A stretch of DNA of 64,000 nt from Larus michahellis. Lineage: Eukaryota > Chordata > Aves > Charadriiformes > Laridae. This document shows positions 13,401-27,104 of the stretch, piece by piece. The stretch's first letter is position 1. Each line of letters begins with the position of its first letter. The DNA lies in contig NC_133910.1 in NCBI RefSeq assembly GCF_964199755.1, positions 6,160,501 through 6,224,500 of the forward strand, given 5' to 3'. A program made the position numbers and the translations under genes. The notes under the pieces are model-generated. The model was given only the letters and a program-made list of their open reading frames with translations, did not search any database and was not told the DNA's origin.

Positions 13401-15116
13401 CGCTAAACAGCGAATGCAGAGCTCCTCTTTCAGGGCTTCGTTTTCCGCGTGCACCCAATTAAACAGAGCCGTATAAACTAATCAAATTAGGCTGGGGAGG
13501 AAGAAAGACAGATTGTTATTTTTAAATACTTGGGAGACCTTTGGGAATGGGAGGTCATAAAGGTAAAGAGGGAGGTCAATAAATAGAAAGGAGGAAATTA
13601 TTTTTAACCATTGCAGATAAGGTATTTTTAGAGCAATCACCTGAAGGCTCCCTGAACTACACAGAATGATAAGCACCGCTCACCACGGCAGCAGTGATGG
13701 GAGCTGAGCTGCAGCCTGGCTCAGACCCACGTTCCCTTGCTTCTTTCAAGTGAGTTTTCAATGTAGTGATTATTTTTTTTTTCCTTTTTCTCCCACCTCC
13801 TGTCTTTACTGCCATCACTGAGGGTACCTCAGAGAGTCTGGCTCTCCTATGGACATTTGAGGAGGTTTTCAGTTGCTGCTAAGTGGGTATTTTTCCCCCT
13901 CTGTGGTTTGTTTTTCATCCTTTTCTTTCGCCTGCCCTCCTCTCACCTCCGCACTCCGTGGAAGAGATGAAGAGCCGAGCCTCCACAGGCAAGCCGGTGT
14001 GAAGAGAAACCAGAGGTTGACTTCCAAAAGGGCTGGGGGACCTGGGGGCCGGGGGGAGACATCTCTGGCTCAAACACTGTCGAGGGATGCCACAGGCAGG
14101 GCACGGGCCAGGGGTGCTGCCCCATCCGAGTCCTTTGCAACAAGGAGGCAGCAGACGCAGGCAGACCTGCCCGAGGAGTCTCCGTGCGTCTGTCTGCGGT
14201 GGGAGGGAGGGACGCCGCTGGATTTCTAATTTCCCTTTAGGCCCTTTTTGCACACTATCCCACACAGTTTCACCAATTATCTATATCACACTTTGTCAGC
14301 AAGGAGACAGGATCAACACCTTCGTTTTTCATAGCCTGGCCAATGGTCCAGGAAAATTTAGGCGAAGGAAAACACCTTCGGACCAGGATAAATTTAGGAT
14401 ATGCCTCCCACGGACATTCCCCACTAATGCTGCAGACAAAAGCATGGGATGCACTGACCATACTGTGTAGAAAAAAAATCTCTACTCTTCTTAGAAAGGG
14501 CTAGATCTTCAAGATGATTCAGCATAAATAAGGCTGTGCCATAATGCGTAAGCTGTGAATTTAAAACAGATGTTTTCAATGGTAAGAGAAGATGTCTGAG
14601 TGTCTTCCTAAACCTGAATTAGTATTTTTCCCACCTGGATGCCAAGCTTTTGAATGTGTCAGTATGTTGACACGTTGCCACAATTTGGGGAAAACAGCCG
14701 TTTTGGAGCCATCTTCCTATCTGCTGTCTTAAGTCGGTCGTCTTACTGCACCTTCCCTGGCCACTCCTCTGCCTTCCTGTTTTTCCAGAGCGAGGGCAAC
14801 GAGAAGGGATTTTTTCTTTCTTTCAAGGATCAAAGCAAAACAGAGACGATGCCAAATGATAAATATTTGACTTTGAAACATGAAAAAGAGGAGGAAGAGC
14901 AGCATCAAAGGAATAAATCTCTTGGGATGTCCTGTAGTCTGAATGTACATTTTGTATTGCTAAGACAGGAGTTGTGGATGCAGCGTGTGAAGATGTGGGT
15001 TTTACAAGAAAATAGAATCAGCCAGGAGACCTCTGGGAAATCACAGAATGTGTGTACGCTTTATGGTTTGTATAAAATTAAATGGTTTTTTTTCTTAGAG
15101 ATATTGATCCTTGTTC

Positions 15117-15118
<2 letters not shown>

Positions 15119-15171
<53 letters not shown>

Positions 15172-15173
15172 TA
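15119..15173 (+). repeat. (ATT)n microsatellite
   Basis: About 18 uninterrupted ATT units. It gives rise to a spurious poly-leucine stretch in a plus-strand open frame. Confidence 0.97.
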
Positions 15174-18019
15174 TTTTCCACCCTTATTTCATTGTCCATA
15201 TCCCTGTCTTTCAGGTCCCTTGTTTGAACTGGTCCTATTTATGTGAAACAGGTTGATAACTCTCAGCTCTTCTGTCTTTTGCTCTCAATAATTATAGGTC
15301 TCCTAGGAAAGCTGGCCTTCAGTAGAAATTTTGTAAAGGTTTTGAAACATTTTATTAGAAAAGATTTGGATCCTGCACAATTATCAGTTCTGAAAGGTGC
15401 TTTGCCCACCTCCTCCAGTGGAAGTGCTATTGATCATCTCACAAAAGGAAGGCATGTACTTACAGAGAGAAAAGTTGAGGTCTGGTTACTTTTTCAACAT
15501 CAATGACAAAATTGCATCTAATGTTCACCTCATTCACCTTAACTCCACTGGTCTGCACTAATTAAGGTGGAGCAAGCAGTGCCGGTTAATAAAGAACACT
15601 GTAATTCAGCTTATGCTGGCCAGTGATTGCAACAAGAGAAAAAAACCCAATAACTGATTCAAAAGATGGGCTTTGATTAACAGAAATATCTGGGGCTTTT
15701 GTTCACTGATTGTACAGCACACCCTGTAAAACCCTGCCACTAGAAATGGCTTAGATGTAAGACTCAAAATACCTTCTCTCCCTTTTAAGTGGGGCTCTAA
15801 CTTGCAAAGTCCTGCTTTAAAATATTGCAGATGGTCACCACAATTCTGCCTTCTATTTTGTAAAAACACTGTTCTACTTGGCCATATGTACCGCCGTATT
15901 GCTCCAAGGTCTTATACCCAGGGCAATCACGTCCCACCCGACAGCTGACTCCTTTTGGAACAATCACCTTGTTCCCCTGTAAGTCAAACACCAGTGCAGT
16001 TTACAGAATATTTTGATCCTGGGACTATTTTAGATACCCACGTGTATAACAAGTTTGGTTCTCTCTATCCAGGACAGTTCTTCACCACTATCAGAACAGA
16101 CTTTGCTCCTTCACATCACTACCTGCCGTCCTCACAGCGTGTCCTGCAGTAGAAGCCTGTTCTCTGTGCCGTGCTAACAGAGCTGCAACACAACTCCTTT
16201 GCTACCTCTGGCACTTTGAGGTGAAAAAAATATACACATGGAATAATTTTCTGGGGAGGTGGGTAGCCACACAAGGGCAAGAGACAACCTGGGTGCTGCG
16301 TGATGCCTTGCCGTCACGGCTGATTCCCTCTATGGAGGGAGCCGCGGTAAGTGGGAGAGACGCCAGCTTTCGCAGACTGGCCTGAAGATCAGGGTGGGAG
16401 CTGCGTCACATGGAGCAAACCCACGGGCTTCTCACAGCCCAGCCCCGTCTGAGTCCTCGCATTACAGCCGTGCAGGCAGGAGACAGTGTAATCAGGGATC
16501 ACTCCTTCCTCCGGGGCCTCTCAGGAGCAGTAAGAAAGGTCTACGTGTACTCAGTGAGGCCAAGTTTTCACACCCCATTAGCCCAGATGTGATGAACTTG
16601 ACTTCCCATAACTAGCTCTGCTGATAGAGCTGACCAATTTTTTTTCCCCCCAGCTGAACAGTTTTCTCTTACAGAAATGTGAATTCAGCAAAATATAATT
16701 TTTGTTGACATTTTTAATGGGAAATTATTGAAACACTTCATTTCCATTTTAGCATTTGGCCAGTTCTGTCTCATCTGGCATGAAATCCGGGAGAGAAGCC
16801 CTTGCCTCTTTCAATCATTTACCAGTTTCCCTTCAAGAAGGCTGTCCTGAGATTCCTGAGCTGGAATATGATGGGATGCTGCCTTTCACTCTAAACTTTG
16901 AGAATGGCACTTTCCATTTAACTTCATAACTTTCCTTCTCAGAATGAAAACATTGTTCCAGAAAGCTGCATTTCCAGGGGGGAAAGGTGTCTCACACCAG
17001 CTGAATCATAGAAAGGATGGTTTGACTCAAGACTTTTAAAGAATTAACAGTTGCCGCAACAGGACTCCCTCTTATGCAGCCAAGGCGGTGCAGAGAGGAG
17101 TTGGTACAGGGAGCCCTGCGTGGTTTAGGCTTTTTATAGTGACAGATTTCTTTGCATAATGCATTTTGGGTGAAGCTTCAGGTTTATTTTGTACTTATCT
17201 GATGTCAGGAAAGTATATATTAAGTCTTCAAAAAAAAAAAAAAGCAGGTTTTTTAATCAGCTTATTACAGCCTTCTATGTATAATAAAGGAGTTATATGG
17301 CAGTAAACCTGGAATCCTGCAGGAGTTTGTTGTAAAGTGACAGATTCAGGTCAGAGCTGTTAATGAACAGCCAGATTGATGTGTGATGCATAACGATGGG
17401 AGAAATGGCATTATTGTTTTATAGGAGAGTGCAGAAAGGTAGGATATGCCAGGTTCATTAGAACAACTGGGTACCCTGGAGTTTAATACCATGCCTCTGG
17501 CCAATCCCTGATATTTCAGAGAAACTACAGCTATTCTACAACCGGTGAATAAAGTAGGCACACGTTAGACGTGGTTTTGGCTCCTTAGCTTCCTTCACAC
17601 CAGCAGGAAACCCTAAATTTCCCTGTTGACTCTTGCTTTGTAGGTACAGACTTTGAAGACCACTGAAATGAGCTGGGTATGACCCAAACAGTGCTGTAAG
17701 AAGCCCGTTTTCTTTCTTCCTTTGTTTCTGCCACTGACTAACTATGTGACCACAGGGAACTCGTTCAACATCTATTTCTAGCGTCTTCCTTGTTTTAAAC
17801 AAATACTTTTTGGAGTATGAGTTTCTCATGCCCATGTCATCTAGTTGGCTTTTATACCATTTCTTGTTCTAAATTTGCTGGTCTTTATTTTCATTAAGTG
17901 GATCCTATAATAAATGCGCAAGTAATGCTGACCTGAAGGAAATGGTGTTCACCTTATAAAGAATATCGGAGAGATAAAAAAACACTTTATGAGTGGGAAT
18001 ATATGCAGAGTGGCAAAAG

Positions 18020-18428
18020 AATCATAGAATCATAGAGTAGTTTGGGTGGGAAGGAACCTTTAAAGGTCATCTAGTCCAAACCCCCTGCAATGAACTGGGG
18101 CATCTTCAAATAGATCAGGTTGCTCAGAGCCCAGTCCAACCTGACCGTGAATGTTTCCAGGGATGGGGCATCTCCCACCTCTCTGGGCAGCCTGGGGCAG
18201 TGTTGCACTATCTTCATTGTAAAAAATTTCTTCCTCGTATCTAGTCTAAATCTACCCTCTTTTAGTTTAAAATCATCACCCCTTGTCCTGTCGCAAAAGG
18301 CTCTGCTAAAGAGTTTGTCCCCATCTTTCCTGTAGGCCCCCTTTAGGTATTGAAAGGCCACCATTAGGCCTCCCCAGACCCTTCTCTTCTCCAGGCTGAA
18401 AAAGCAATGGCTCCTGTTCAACATTTCC
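18020..18428 (-). mobile_element. CR1 LINE 3' fragment
   Basis: On the plus strand the fragment opens with two copies of AATCATAG, the reverse complement of the CR1 terminal octamer. It continues with the typical antisense text (GGTCATCTAGTCCAA, GGGATGGGGCATC, CTCTCTGGGCAGCCTG). The minus strand still translates over about 117 residues into CR1 ORF2 C-terminal-like protein (FSLEKRR..., DRTRG, GRFRLDTRKKFF). It is a 5'-truncated dead copy, in the same orientation as BRINP1 and downstream of it. Confidence 0.92.
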
Positions 18429-20545
18429 TGGGAAGAGAGGGCAGCAAAAAACCACCCTAAAAAAACAGATGAAGGACTGGTCCACCTTCATGGGACTGAC
18501 CCTTGAAAACCCCCTGGGAACTTCAGCGGGTGCCACATGCATCTTCCTCTTAATTAGTGCTCTTCTGAGAAGCTATTTGAAACCAGATCTCCTTTTTACT
18601 ATGTCTCAGTAAAATGCCAGCTCCTCTGGGGTCTTGGTGCATGACTGAGGTCCCCCAGTGCTTCATCAGGGATATTAATTCTCATTAAGCAGTGATGCAA
18701 TTGGTGTGCATGTGGACACACGTTGTGCACTTCACTGGCTGCTCCAGAGGGCAATGTAAGTGTTCATCTGGGTCTAAAAGGCTCCGCATGTGCTCCATCG
18801 CAGCTGCCTAGGCTTACCGAACCCAACCCAGCCACTGAGAGTAAAAAAGGAACTCAGGCTAAAAAGTTGGGTTTTGATCTTAGGACTCCTGGGCCTTGAC
18901 AGTCCTGAGATCTGGGATTCCCCCAGAGCCCAACACGCATTACCAGTTATTGAGAACTCTCAAGTCGAGCCAGAAAAATATATGGACGTGATCTTAACTC
19001 ATATGGTTTTGAATAGTCCCTTTGACTTTCATGCACCTGCCCGCACACATGCAGACACAGTATTGCGATCCACCGTGCTCAGCACCTTGCAGGACTGAGC
19101 CCTTCGCTAATCCTTCTAAACCCAAGTCTATTGACTTTCAAAGCAGCCCGCGAGGGTTTCTTATCTACATTCCCTGAACAAGCTGCTAGCTTAGGCTGAG
19201 CCTTTTTGCATTAGTCTTCAACCAGAGTTGATTTTGAGCAATGAACACGATTAGATTTTCATATCAAGAGAGACTGAAATTATGGAGATAGTTCCCATGT
19301 ATCAGGAGTGAACTCCCTCCATGGAGTAGCTTGTAAAAACACAAAAAGATCAGAATTAGTGCCTAAATCCAGTCCAGCCAATATCCAGGTTTTGCTTTCT
19401 CATCCTGGAATGAATCTTAACAGAACCCTGAGTCTAAATGTCTTAGGGAAGTTTGAAAACCAGATCTCAGTAGTTAGATGCGTGACATTTGTATAATATG
19501 ATCCTGTCATCACATTGCAGAACAAGATTCAGTCCTAAATTACACCACAGCCCAACTCAGGAAGATGCTGCACGCTGTCAAGAAGCCTGCCCCAGAAAAC
19601 AGACTGAAATAAGAATTGCTTCATCTTTAGAAAATTTCTTTTACGGGCTTCTCTGCACCAAAACCAGGCAAAGGCAGTTCTTTCGGGCTTGACCTAAGCA
19701 TTTGGGATGTCACAAGTCTGAAAGAAAATCCACATTGTGGTAGCACATCATTATACGTCTTTCTCAAAGTCCCTATCAATGCATGTAAGAGTGGGACACT
19801 CAGACACCAGGGACTGCCGGTGGGAATAAAAGCACACCTGGAATAACCCTTCCTGCCCTGTCATCTCTCCTCCTCTTCATAGAATGGTCAGTCTTAAGAC
19901 CGAGACTTGAGACAGACTCTGGTCCCGGTTCGGTGCAGGTTTTGCCATAGCAAGCCAGTCTCCGACCGTCTTGGGCTTCCCTTTCCCACCTGTAAAAGTC
20001 AGGCCAGCCCTAAACTGCTCATGTCCATGGGAGTGACAAGCTTCTATCAGTTCTGTGTATGCCCAGGACCAAACACGACGAGACCTGGCTTGCAATCAAG
20101 ACTTCAGAATATAGATTGATAGATATCTATTAAGGAGTTAAAAGATATCTAATATAAATGTATCAAAACTTAACTAAATACATACCCATACGTAGAAATA
20201 CAAAAGGTATAAGTTGTGTTTCTCTCTTCCCGATGTCACATGAACTCTCCTGGCTTCCTCACTTGAATTTAGCAGCATCATAATCCAGGCGCTCTATCCT
20301 CTTCCTGGCAGCGGCTTTGAGAACTCTTGACCTTCAGCTCCCCTCGGCACACCCTGTTCAAGGAGATCTGTGAGCGCCTTGGAAAACCATCCCAGTTGAA
20401 TTTCTTTTTCCTGTTTAGACACATCGATGTTCTCGACAACGTGACTGACTATTAAAAAACAGGGCCAGCTCAGATACTCAAAAACTACTATCTATCCCAC
20501 GCGTTTCAATTGGAAAATCTAGACTTTAAATTTCTCTTTTTTAGA

Positions 20546-20582
20546 CCTTTTCTTAGAATTTTAACCTTTTCTTAGAATTTTA
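20546..20582 (+). repeat. Tandem duplication, 19-bp unit
   Basis: CCTTTTCTTAGAATTTTA occurs twice, identical, separated by one A. Confidence 0.9.
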
Positions 20583-23500
20583 GACCTAAATTTCAGTCAA
20601 AATAAGTCAGTTAGTTAGACATTTTCTACCGGAAGCTGTTATGTTGTTGAAAACTAAGGCATCTCACAGCAATTTATCACTGGCAAAAGCATCCCTAATA
20701 AACAGAACAAGTCTGCTTGCTTTTCCCGTTCCATTTTGCTTCTTTGGTTGGTTCAATTTGGTTGACTTTTTCTGTGGCATTAAAATATTATTTTAAGCTG
20801 CACTTACATGATGTGTGTTATGTATAATATCTAACAGGCTGGTTTTGTTCGTTACTGAGCCAAAACTGAAAAGAGGAGATGATGAGATACAAGGTGGGTT
20901 TGGGGAGAGAAGGGAGTCCTCCCTGAGCCGTGAGGTCAGTAATGCAATTTCTTTTGTGCCTGCCTATATCTGTTCAGGGTCACCTAAGCAGATCTCGCTC
21001 CTCCACAGGTTCTACTGCCGTGATTATTTTTTCTAGCAATACCTTTTGCAGTTCTCCTGGGGAGGGACCCATGGCTTGTTTTTTCGAGGTCTCTACGCAA
21101 GGTCAAATTTGCTTCTTGTCTGAAAAGCGAGTACTGGAGGCCAACAGGAACCACGCAGTGATTGCGCTGCTGTACAGATAAACAATAAGGACGCGGACAC
21201 AAAATAGTGGACCTGGGGCTGTTCCTGTAGATGTCTTTAATAACCCTAAAAGCCATTAAGATGTTTAGCTAGCTACATCCCACCTCACGTGTCCTGCAAA
21301 ACGTAATCTAGCTCAGACCGGGAAGATACTCCCCTTGGGAGACCCAGTCTCACCACAGTGTCCGGTGGTATCTGTTCGTGTTTATCCGAGCAGCCGCAGA
21401 GTCAGTAGGCTGGGGAGTACCGCTGCTCGCCTCTTTTCTTGTGGTCAGGATTCACATGGACAGTCCTGTATTTGGGAAGGTTTGTTTTGCAAGGGTTATA
21501 GACCGGTACCGTTTGTTTGTGTGTTTTTTTCTTGCTACACAAAAGGAAAGTCCTATTTGTACCAAGCACCCGTCTTTTGTCAGTTGAAAATTCAGGAGGA
21601 AGGACTGAAATTTCCAACAAGGTTTTTATAGAGCTATTAGTACTCGCTGTTTTCCATCGTTATTTCATTTACAGAAGAAGAATAATCCTGATGACGTTAA
21701 GAGAAGGTAGTTTTAGATTATGGAAAAAAAAGATTACTGGAAGAAGTCACAAAGAAAATATGAAGGGGTGTTAATTGAAATGTGGATTAGAAAAAGTATC
21801 TTGGACAAGAAGGTCTATAATCTGACTGGGTCCAGCATGTCTAATGTGCAATTTCAAACTTTCCAGGATAGAAAGAACATGGAAATATCTCCCTCGTGAC
21901 CTCCTTATGCCTTATCTCATCTATATCCTTTCTGCCTCTCCCCTGACACACACCACTGGCCAACCTCCTCTTCTTCAGATAAGAAACCTAGTCCTTGGGC
22001 CATGTTTTCCTTTCAACAAGCACCTGGGTAGACTCGTCAAGGAAGGCCCTTTAGCTGGAGGCAGGAGCACACAGTCTGGATTGCCACTCAGCATTTCTCC
22101 TCCAGCACTGGAAAATGAGCAGCCAGGCTGAGGATCTTGCTACACCCTGGTGCAGGAGATGCCATCTGCCAAATGTCCTCCTGAGTGGTGTTTTAGCAAG
22201 TGGGCTAAAAAGAACATCCTGTACGTGGCAGCTGAAGTCCGTCACAGCTGTCACAGGAACATACGCACGCAGCCTGGGCTGGAGGTGGATTCTGGCTCTG
22301 GAGGGAGGCTGGGCAAGTGGCCAATAAGCCTCCCTTACTTGCCCATGTTTCCCTTTGGAGAAAGGGATTCCTGGCTTAGTGTGGTCAGCAATGGCTCTGG
22401 GGAGCAGGACAGCTCCAGAGAGCATTGGCATTCACTCATCCCAGGTGCAGCTCAGTCACAGAGATGCTAACTCCATTAATTGAGTTTGCCAGGGCCTTGT
22501 GGCCAGCGTTGATTTCTTTGAGGTCGCTGGCATGAGTCCCACTGGCTCAAAAAGCAGCAGATCTCTTGGGTTCTTTTATGCAAAAGCAAACAAGCTTCCT
22601 GGGAAGAGGGAAATAAGTGTGGAAATTGTCTCCATCCTTTATTTACTTCCCTGCCTTCTGCCCTTGTCGCCCCCTTCCCCTAACTTGGCCACGCACCGCC
22701 CATGCCTCCAAGAAGACATTTCAGCTCCAGGATGGTGGTGGTTGGAGCTGTGGAGGGGTCACTGGGCCTGTGCCCTTTGCCTCTGAGGAGGGCAAAGCTG
22801 CTGAGGTCCAGATTCTTCCTGATGATTTCATGTGATAGCTAATTAATGGCCTCCCCACGTTTCCATGGCAACTCCATGCTGTGCTCTTAGCCCTGATCCA
22901 AATGGGCATTCTGTACACTTCTGAAGCTGTAGCATCAGCATATTAATAAGACTTGCTGACGTCCTTTGCTTTCTGCCACATCGGCTGGTTAAGTCTAAAT
23001 TAGAATAACTTAAAAAAAGCACATTTCTTAGTAAGCTCCCAGTGCATTCTCTCATGTGACTTGAAGTAACTGATCCCAGAAGTCTTCTGCATTTGAAGGG
23101 AAGAAGCAGGTAGATTCTGCTCTACCTGTCGCTTTTTGCCGTGCATTGCCTTTGGGACACCTGGCATCTGGTTTTTCTTTTTTTTTCTCTGGGTTATTTG
23201 GAAGCTCCAGCTTTCATGCAGTCCCCAGTTTAATTGCAACAAGTATCTACGATGCTTTGGTAGGACCTTCTCTGCGTTAGCTGAGCTGGGCAATCTTATG
23301 GATTGCTCCCTAACTCCTTCTTCTACAGGGGAAGATGAGCTTCATTCTCATACAGTTGGAGAATGATTACTTATATTTCAAAGTAGGAAGGTCCCTTTTA
23401 TCATTAAACTCTATAACAATACCTACTGATCATGCAATTTAGTGAATGTAGTTTTATGGGTGAAAGGATTCTCTGGGCCCTGCCTAATTCTCCTCTATTA

Positions 23501-25873
23501 ATTACCCTCCGTTCTACTCATTGTCTTGTTAAACAGCTTTTTCTGACCAAGTAGAAGACTTGGACTTAATTTCCTCAGAAGCCCATTAACACCACTGTAG
23601 GACTGGGGTGGCCTCTCTGGGGTGGTATGAACTACTTTCTCTTATCCAGACAGAAGTTTCCCAGATGCCTCCACATTTTCTATTGCCTGCAGAACAAATA
23701 CCCTAAAACAAACCTGTGGGATTTGGTTCTGAATCTGGGTGTTTCAGGCTGACCCCTTACCTGCGGAAGGGCCTATGGGACTGAGCAGTGAAAGCAGAGC
23801 ATGTGCCCTGTCTGTGGCAGACGTTTGTTTTCCAGCATCAACAGCAGAGTGTAGCACGGTCCAGGCCGCATTTGGTTGAGTTGTTTGGTTTGTTTTTTTC
23901 CTTTTTCTCTCTGACATAAACTTTGAGCCCAAAATGCTGTCTGAGCTGCCCAGATAGCTTCATTTTCCCCTACCCTGAAGGACAAGGAAATTTATTCTTC
24001 ACATTTTGGCTTCATTCCATCACAAAATTTTACCTAGCCATGTTGCAACATGACGGCAGATGGTTGCGTCGATGTGCCATCATAGCCTGGTGCCACGTTG
24101 CACCACCAGGTACTCCCAAGGTAAGTTCCATACACTGACAGCATATCTATGCCAAACTTCCTTCCAGCTCCCTACGCTGGTTTTCTACATTCCAGCTTCA
24201 CCGCTCCCAGCCACGGTGGAAATGCTAGCTCACGTTGGACAATGCCTCTCTAACTCCGTGGCCGTCTCCCATTGCTTGGGTCTGAACCGGACAGCAGTGA
24301 TTTAATGTTCTCTTGGCGCCCAATGTCTTGCTTAAGGTTTGTGGTGTTGCCCCCCTTGCTGAAGCCCAGTAATACGGGGGGCTGACCATCCCAAGGCATC
24401 GTCGAAGATACATGAGAGCAATTGATTTGATCCCTAACAGTCCCACAAATACAGGTCAAGATTTGGCTAACGTGTTGCTAGTTACCCACGAGATCTGAGA
24501 TCTAATTGCAGCTTCTTTGGCTTCTGGTCACTAGAGCTGGATACTTATCTCATAGGAAAGCAATTTATCGAATTAATTTCACTTTGTGTTAGCACATTCA
24601 CTACTCCCGGCCATGAACAAATCCCACCATTGAATGCAGACTGCATCTCAGGCTGTAGGTTGCTCATAAGCAGTATTCAGTATTTTTAGAGCAATAACTA
24701 TCGTTCTTTTCAGTGTCAGCTCTTTGGGTCATACATGTAAATTAAATAGTACATTTCTATTCCCTGCTTGGATGGATGTAACTGTCAGGAACATTATTTC
24801 TAGTCATAATTACAAATCTGACATTCATTTCCCATGAATACTCTCTACTATTTGCTTAAAACTAACTTCCATGCATACTATTGCTGGTGAATTTTCTCTT
24901 ATCAGAAAGCTGACACAGGAATGTCACAACTGTAAAGAAACCTCTTTGAATGGTGGGGCCGGACCTCTACTACACAAAGCAAAGACCAATCAAATGAAAA
25001 ATAAACACATGATCAAACTGGGAAAAGTAGGTAACCTTGCACCATCTTGCATGGGCTGACCAGTAAAGATAGAGAGAGATCTTAATGCAAGTTAAGGAAG
25101 ACACAAAGTTACTACTAACAGAAATTGATGGACGTCCCTAGGAACATCTTTGTCATTTAATTTACCGAGCTCTTGTTCAGCTGCATGCACTTCCCCACCT
25201 TTTGGTAGGCAGACAGGAATGGACGCGTGTTTTTGTAGCTAGGACTCCTTTTTGTTTTCTTACTAACTCCCCAGAGAGTTTCTCTTAGGCCATCAATTGC
25301 CAGTTCAGCAGGAGAGTTCAGTGAATGCATATTTTCCTTAAGGTATCTAATTCCTTCTCAACCAAATCCACACAAATTAAGCTAAACCTGAAGCCAGGCT
25401 TAATTGTCTAAGTCCCTGGTGTCACATGAATAACACCACGATGCATTTAGCTCTTTCCAGCAGAACTGGTATTATTCTCAGAATCTGAGTCAAAGTCTCC
25501 CAATAAGAAATTCAAAATTTCTACAAGAACTATTTTGAACTTGATTGAATCAACACGTTAAATCTTGAGCCAGGTATGAGTCTCGGACTTTGGGTCAGGA
25601 CTGTCCCTCCTGCTCAGGCCCATTTTTCCCCAGGATACTCCTCCAGCTCTAGAAGCCGGCAGGATTAGATTTATTTCTCCTATCTAGGAAGGCAGAAACT
25701 CTAGTTTCTCACTAGCACTTCTCACAATCAACTTCAGCTAAAAACCAACGAGATTAAGAGAAACACCCCAGTACTCACCTCCCGCTGTGTTCAGGCCTCA
25801 TCACCCAGCTCAGCTGATCCTACCTCCACACATTCCATTCAATGTATTTTTTTTTAAATCCAGACACACATGA

Positions 25874-25891
25874 ACACACACACACACACAC
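25874..25891 (+). repeat. Short (CA)n repeat
   Basis: About eight to nine CA units follow TGAA, with a further ACACACA just upstream. It is possibly polymorphic but short. Confidence 0.85.
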
Positions 25892-26932
25892 GCTCCACAA
25901 AATTCTACCCACCTTTTAGTTATTTTTTTGATAATTCAAACTCAGGGCAGATTTCGTTACGGTGCTTTTCCCTCCCACCTCTCCCTTTTACTACTTTTGT
26001 GGGTATTTTAATAAAATTTTCTCATCTGTTTTCTGTAATTATTTTTTTTTTTGCGGACAAAGCAAGTGTAAGTGAAACAAGGATATTATTCACAGCCACA
26101 GAAACATACAAAAGTAAAAGGATTTTTTCCTTCCCCAAAGAACAAAATGGGCATGTGTACCCCTCAGTGTTTCGGGTTTCCTTGGAAACGTGTTTTCTTG
26201 CATCATGCTTTGGTTTTTGTGGTGACGAGGGTTCGCCAGTGTTACCGGGAAACCCAGAACCTGAGGCAAAAAGCCAAACTCAGGTTTGCCTTTAAGTCTA
26301 GGTTTATCAAAGTGGCATATGATTTTGGCTTTCTCTGTGTTAGGGACTCTGGTGAAGTACCTTAAAGATGAGCGACGCTGGATCTACAGGTGCTGATCCT
26401 CAAGGCGTTAACCTCTGACATGGCTGAAGGCAACAGCAGTCTGATGCAGGGCATGGACTCCAGCTCAGGAAAGCCACCAAAGGGACCTGACACGTCCCAT
26501 TCTTCAGCAAGTGCTGAGACTCTACCTCTGGTGAAAAGTCTTCCAAGGTGGAAATCCCAAAGTGAAGACACCTGAGACCTGCACCCACCCCCTCACCCCC
26601 CCCCCCGCCTCTTACGTGTCTTCTCACCAAAAGGGAATTGGTTTCACTCTCAAAGGAGACTGCCATCACCTTCTGTCCTCCAGCAAAGCTCAGCACAGGC
26701 TGCGTGAATAACTCAACATAAAGCTGGCATAAATCTCAACAGAAGAAATATCTTTTATCTTTAACCATTTACTCCCACTATAGGAATAATGGCGGTTCTT
26801 TTACATTTACAGATAACTCTTATTTGTTTGTTTGCTTTGATTTTTTTTTTTTTTGTCTCTTTGTCTTGGCACCTGCATAGCAGAAAACTTTACAGTTCAT
26901 TACAGAAGTTTGCCCCTCTCTCTGCTCCTCCC

Positions 26933-26938
26933 TTTATT
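26933..26938 (-). terminator. BRINP1: Candidate polyadenylation signal AATAAA
   Basis: TTTATT on the plus strand is AATAAA on the gene strand, in the context AGTAAATAAAGGGAGG, about 340 nt after the stop codon. It lies outside the A-rich block, which makes it less likely to be a chance hit than the two copies at 27187-27192 and 27219-27224. Confidence 0.45.
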
Positions 26939-27104
26939 TACTCCACTGCCCCTGAGGACTAGCAAGCGACACCCCCAAGGTCAAGAGAGAGTAAGGTGTT
27001 ACCCTTTTATGACGGATTATAGAAATAACAAACATGCCTGACAGTTTTATACAGCTGCTAGAACGGGTTTAGTTTTCAACAAATGAAGAATTTCCTCTTT
27101 TTTT

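Larger units (their letters stand above)
6386..18019. other. Intergenic sequence with simple repeats, no gene recognised
   Basis: It holds the TA/TG repeat, two G runs, the T15-C11 tract, the 12-bp hairpin and the ATT microsatellite. GC-rich sequence at about 13900-14220 is not dense enough in CpG to call a promoter. No exon was found. Confidence 0.75.
18429..26932. other. Intergenic sequence downstream of BRINP1, no gene recognised
   Basis: It holds a short tandem duplication, a CA repeat and a primer-site-like motif at 24314. A C run is present near 26600. I see no coding exon, tRNA or clear repeat family otherwise. Confidence 0.75.

Noticed and set aside
14654-15256. 200-residue plus-strand open frame with a long leucine run
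   Set aside because: The leucine run is the ATT microsatellite read in one frame. The rest has no family resemblance.
18071-18424. 117-residue minus-strand frame
   Set aside because: CR1 ORF2 remnant.
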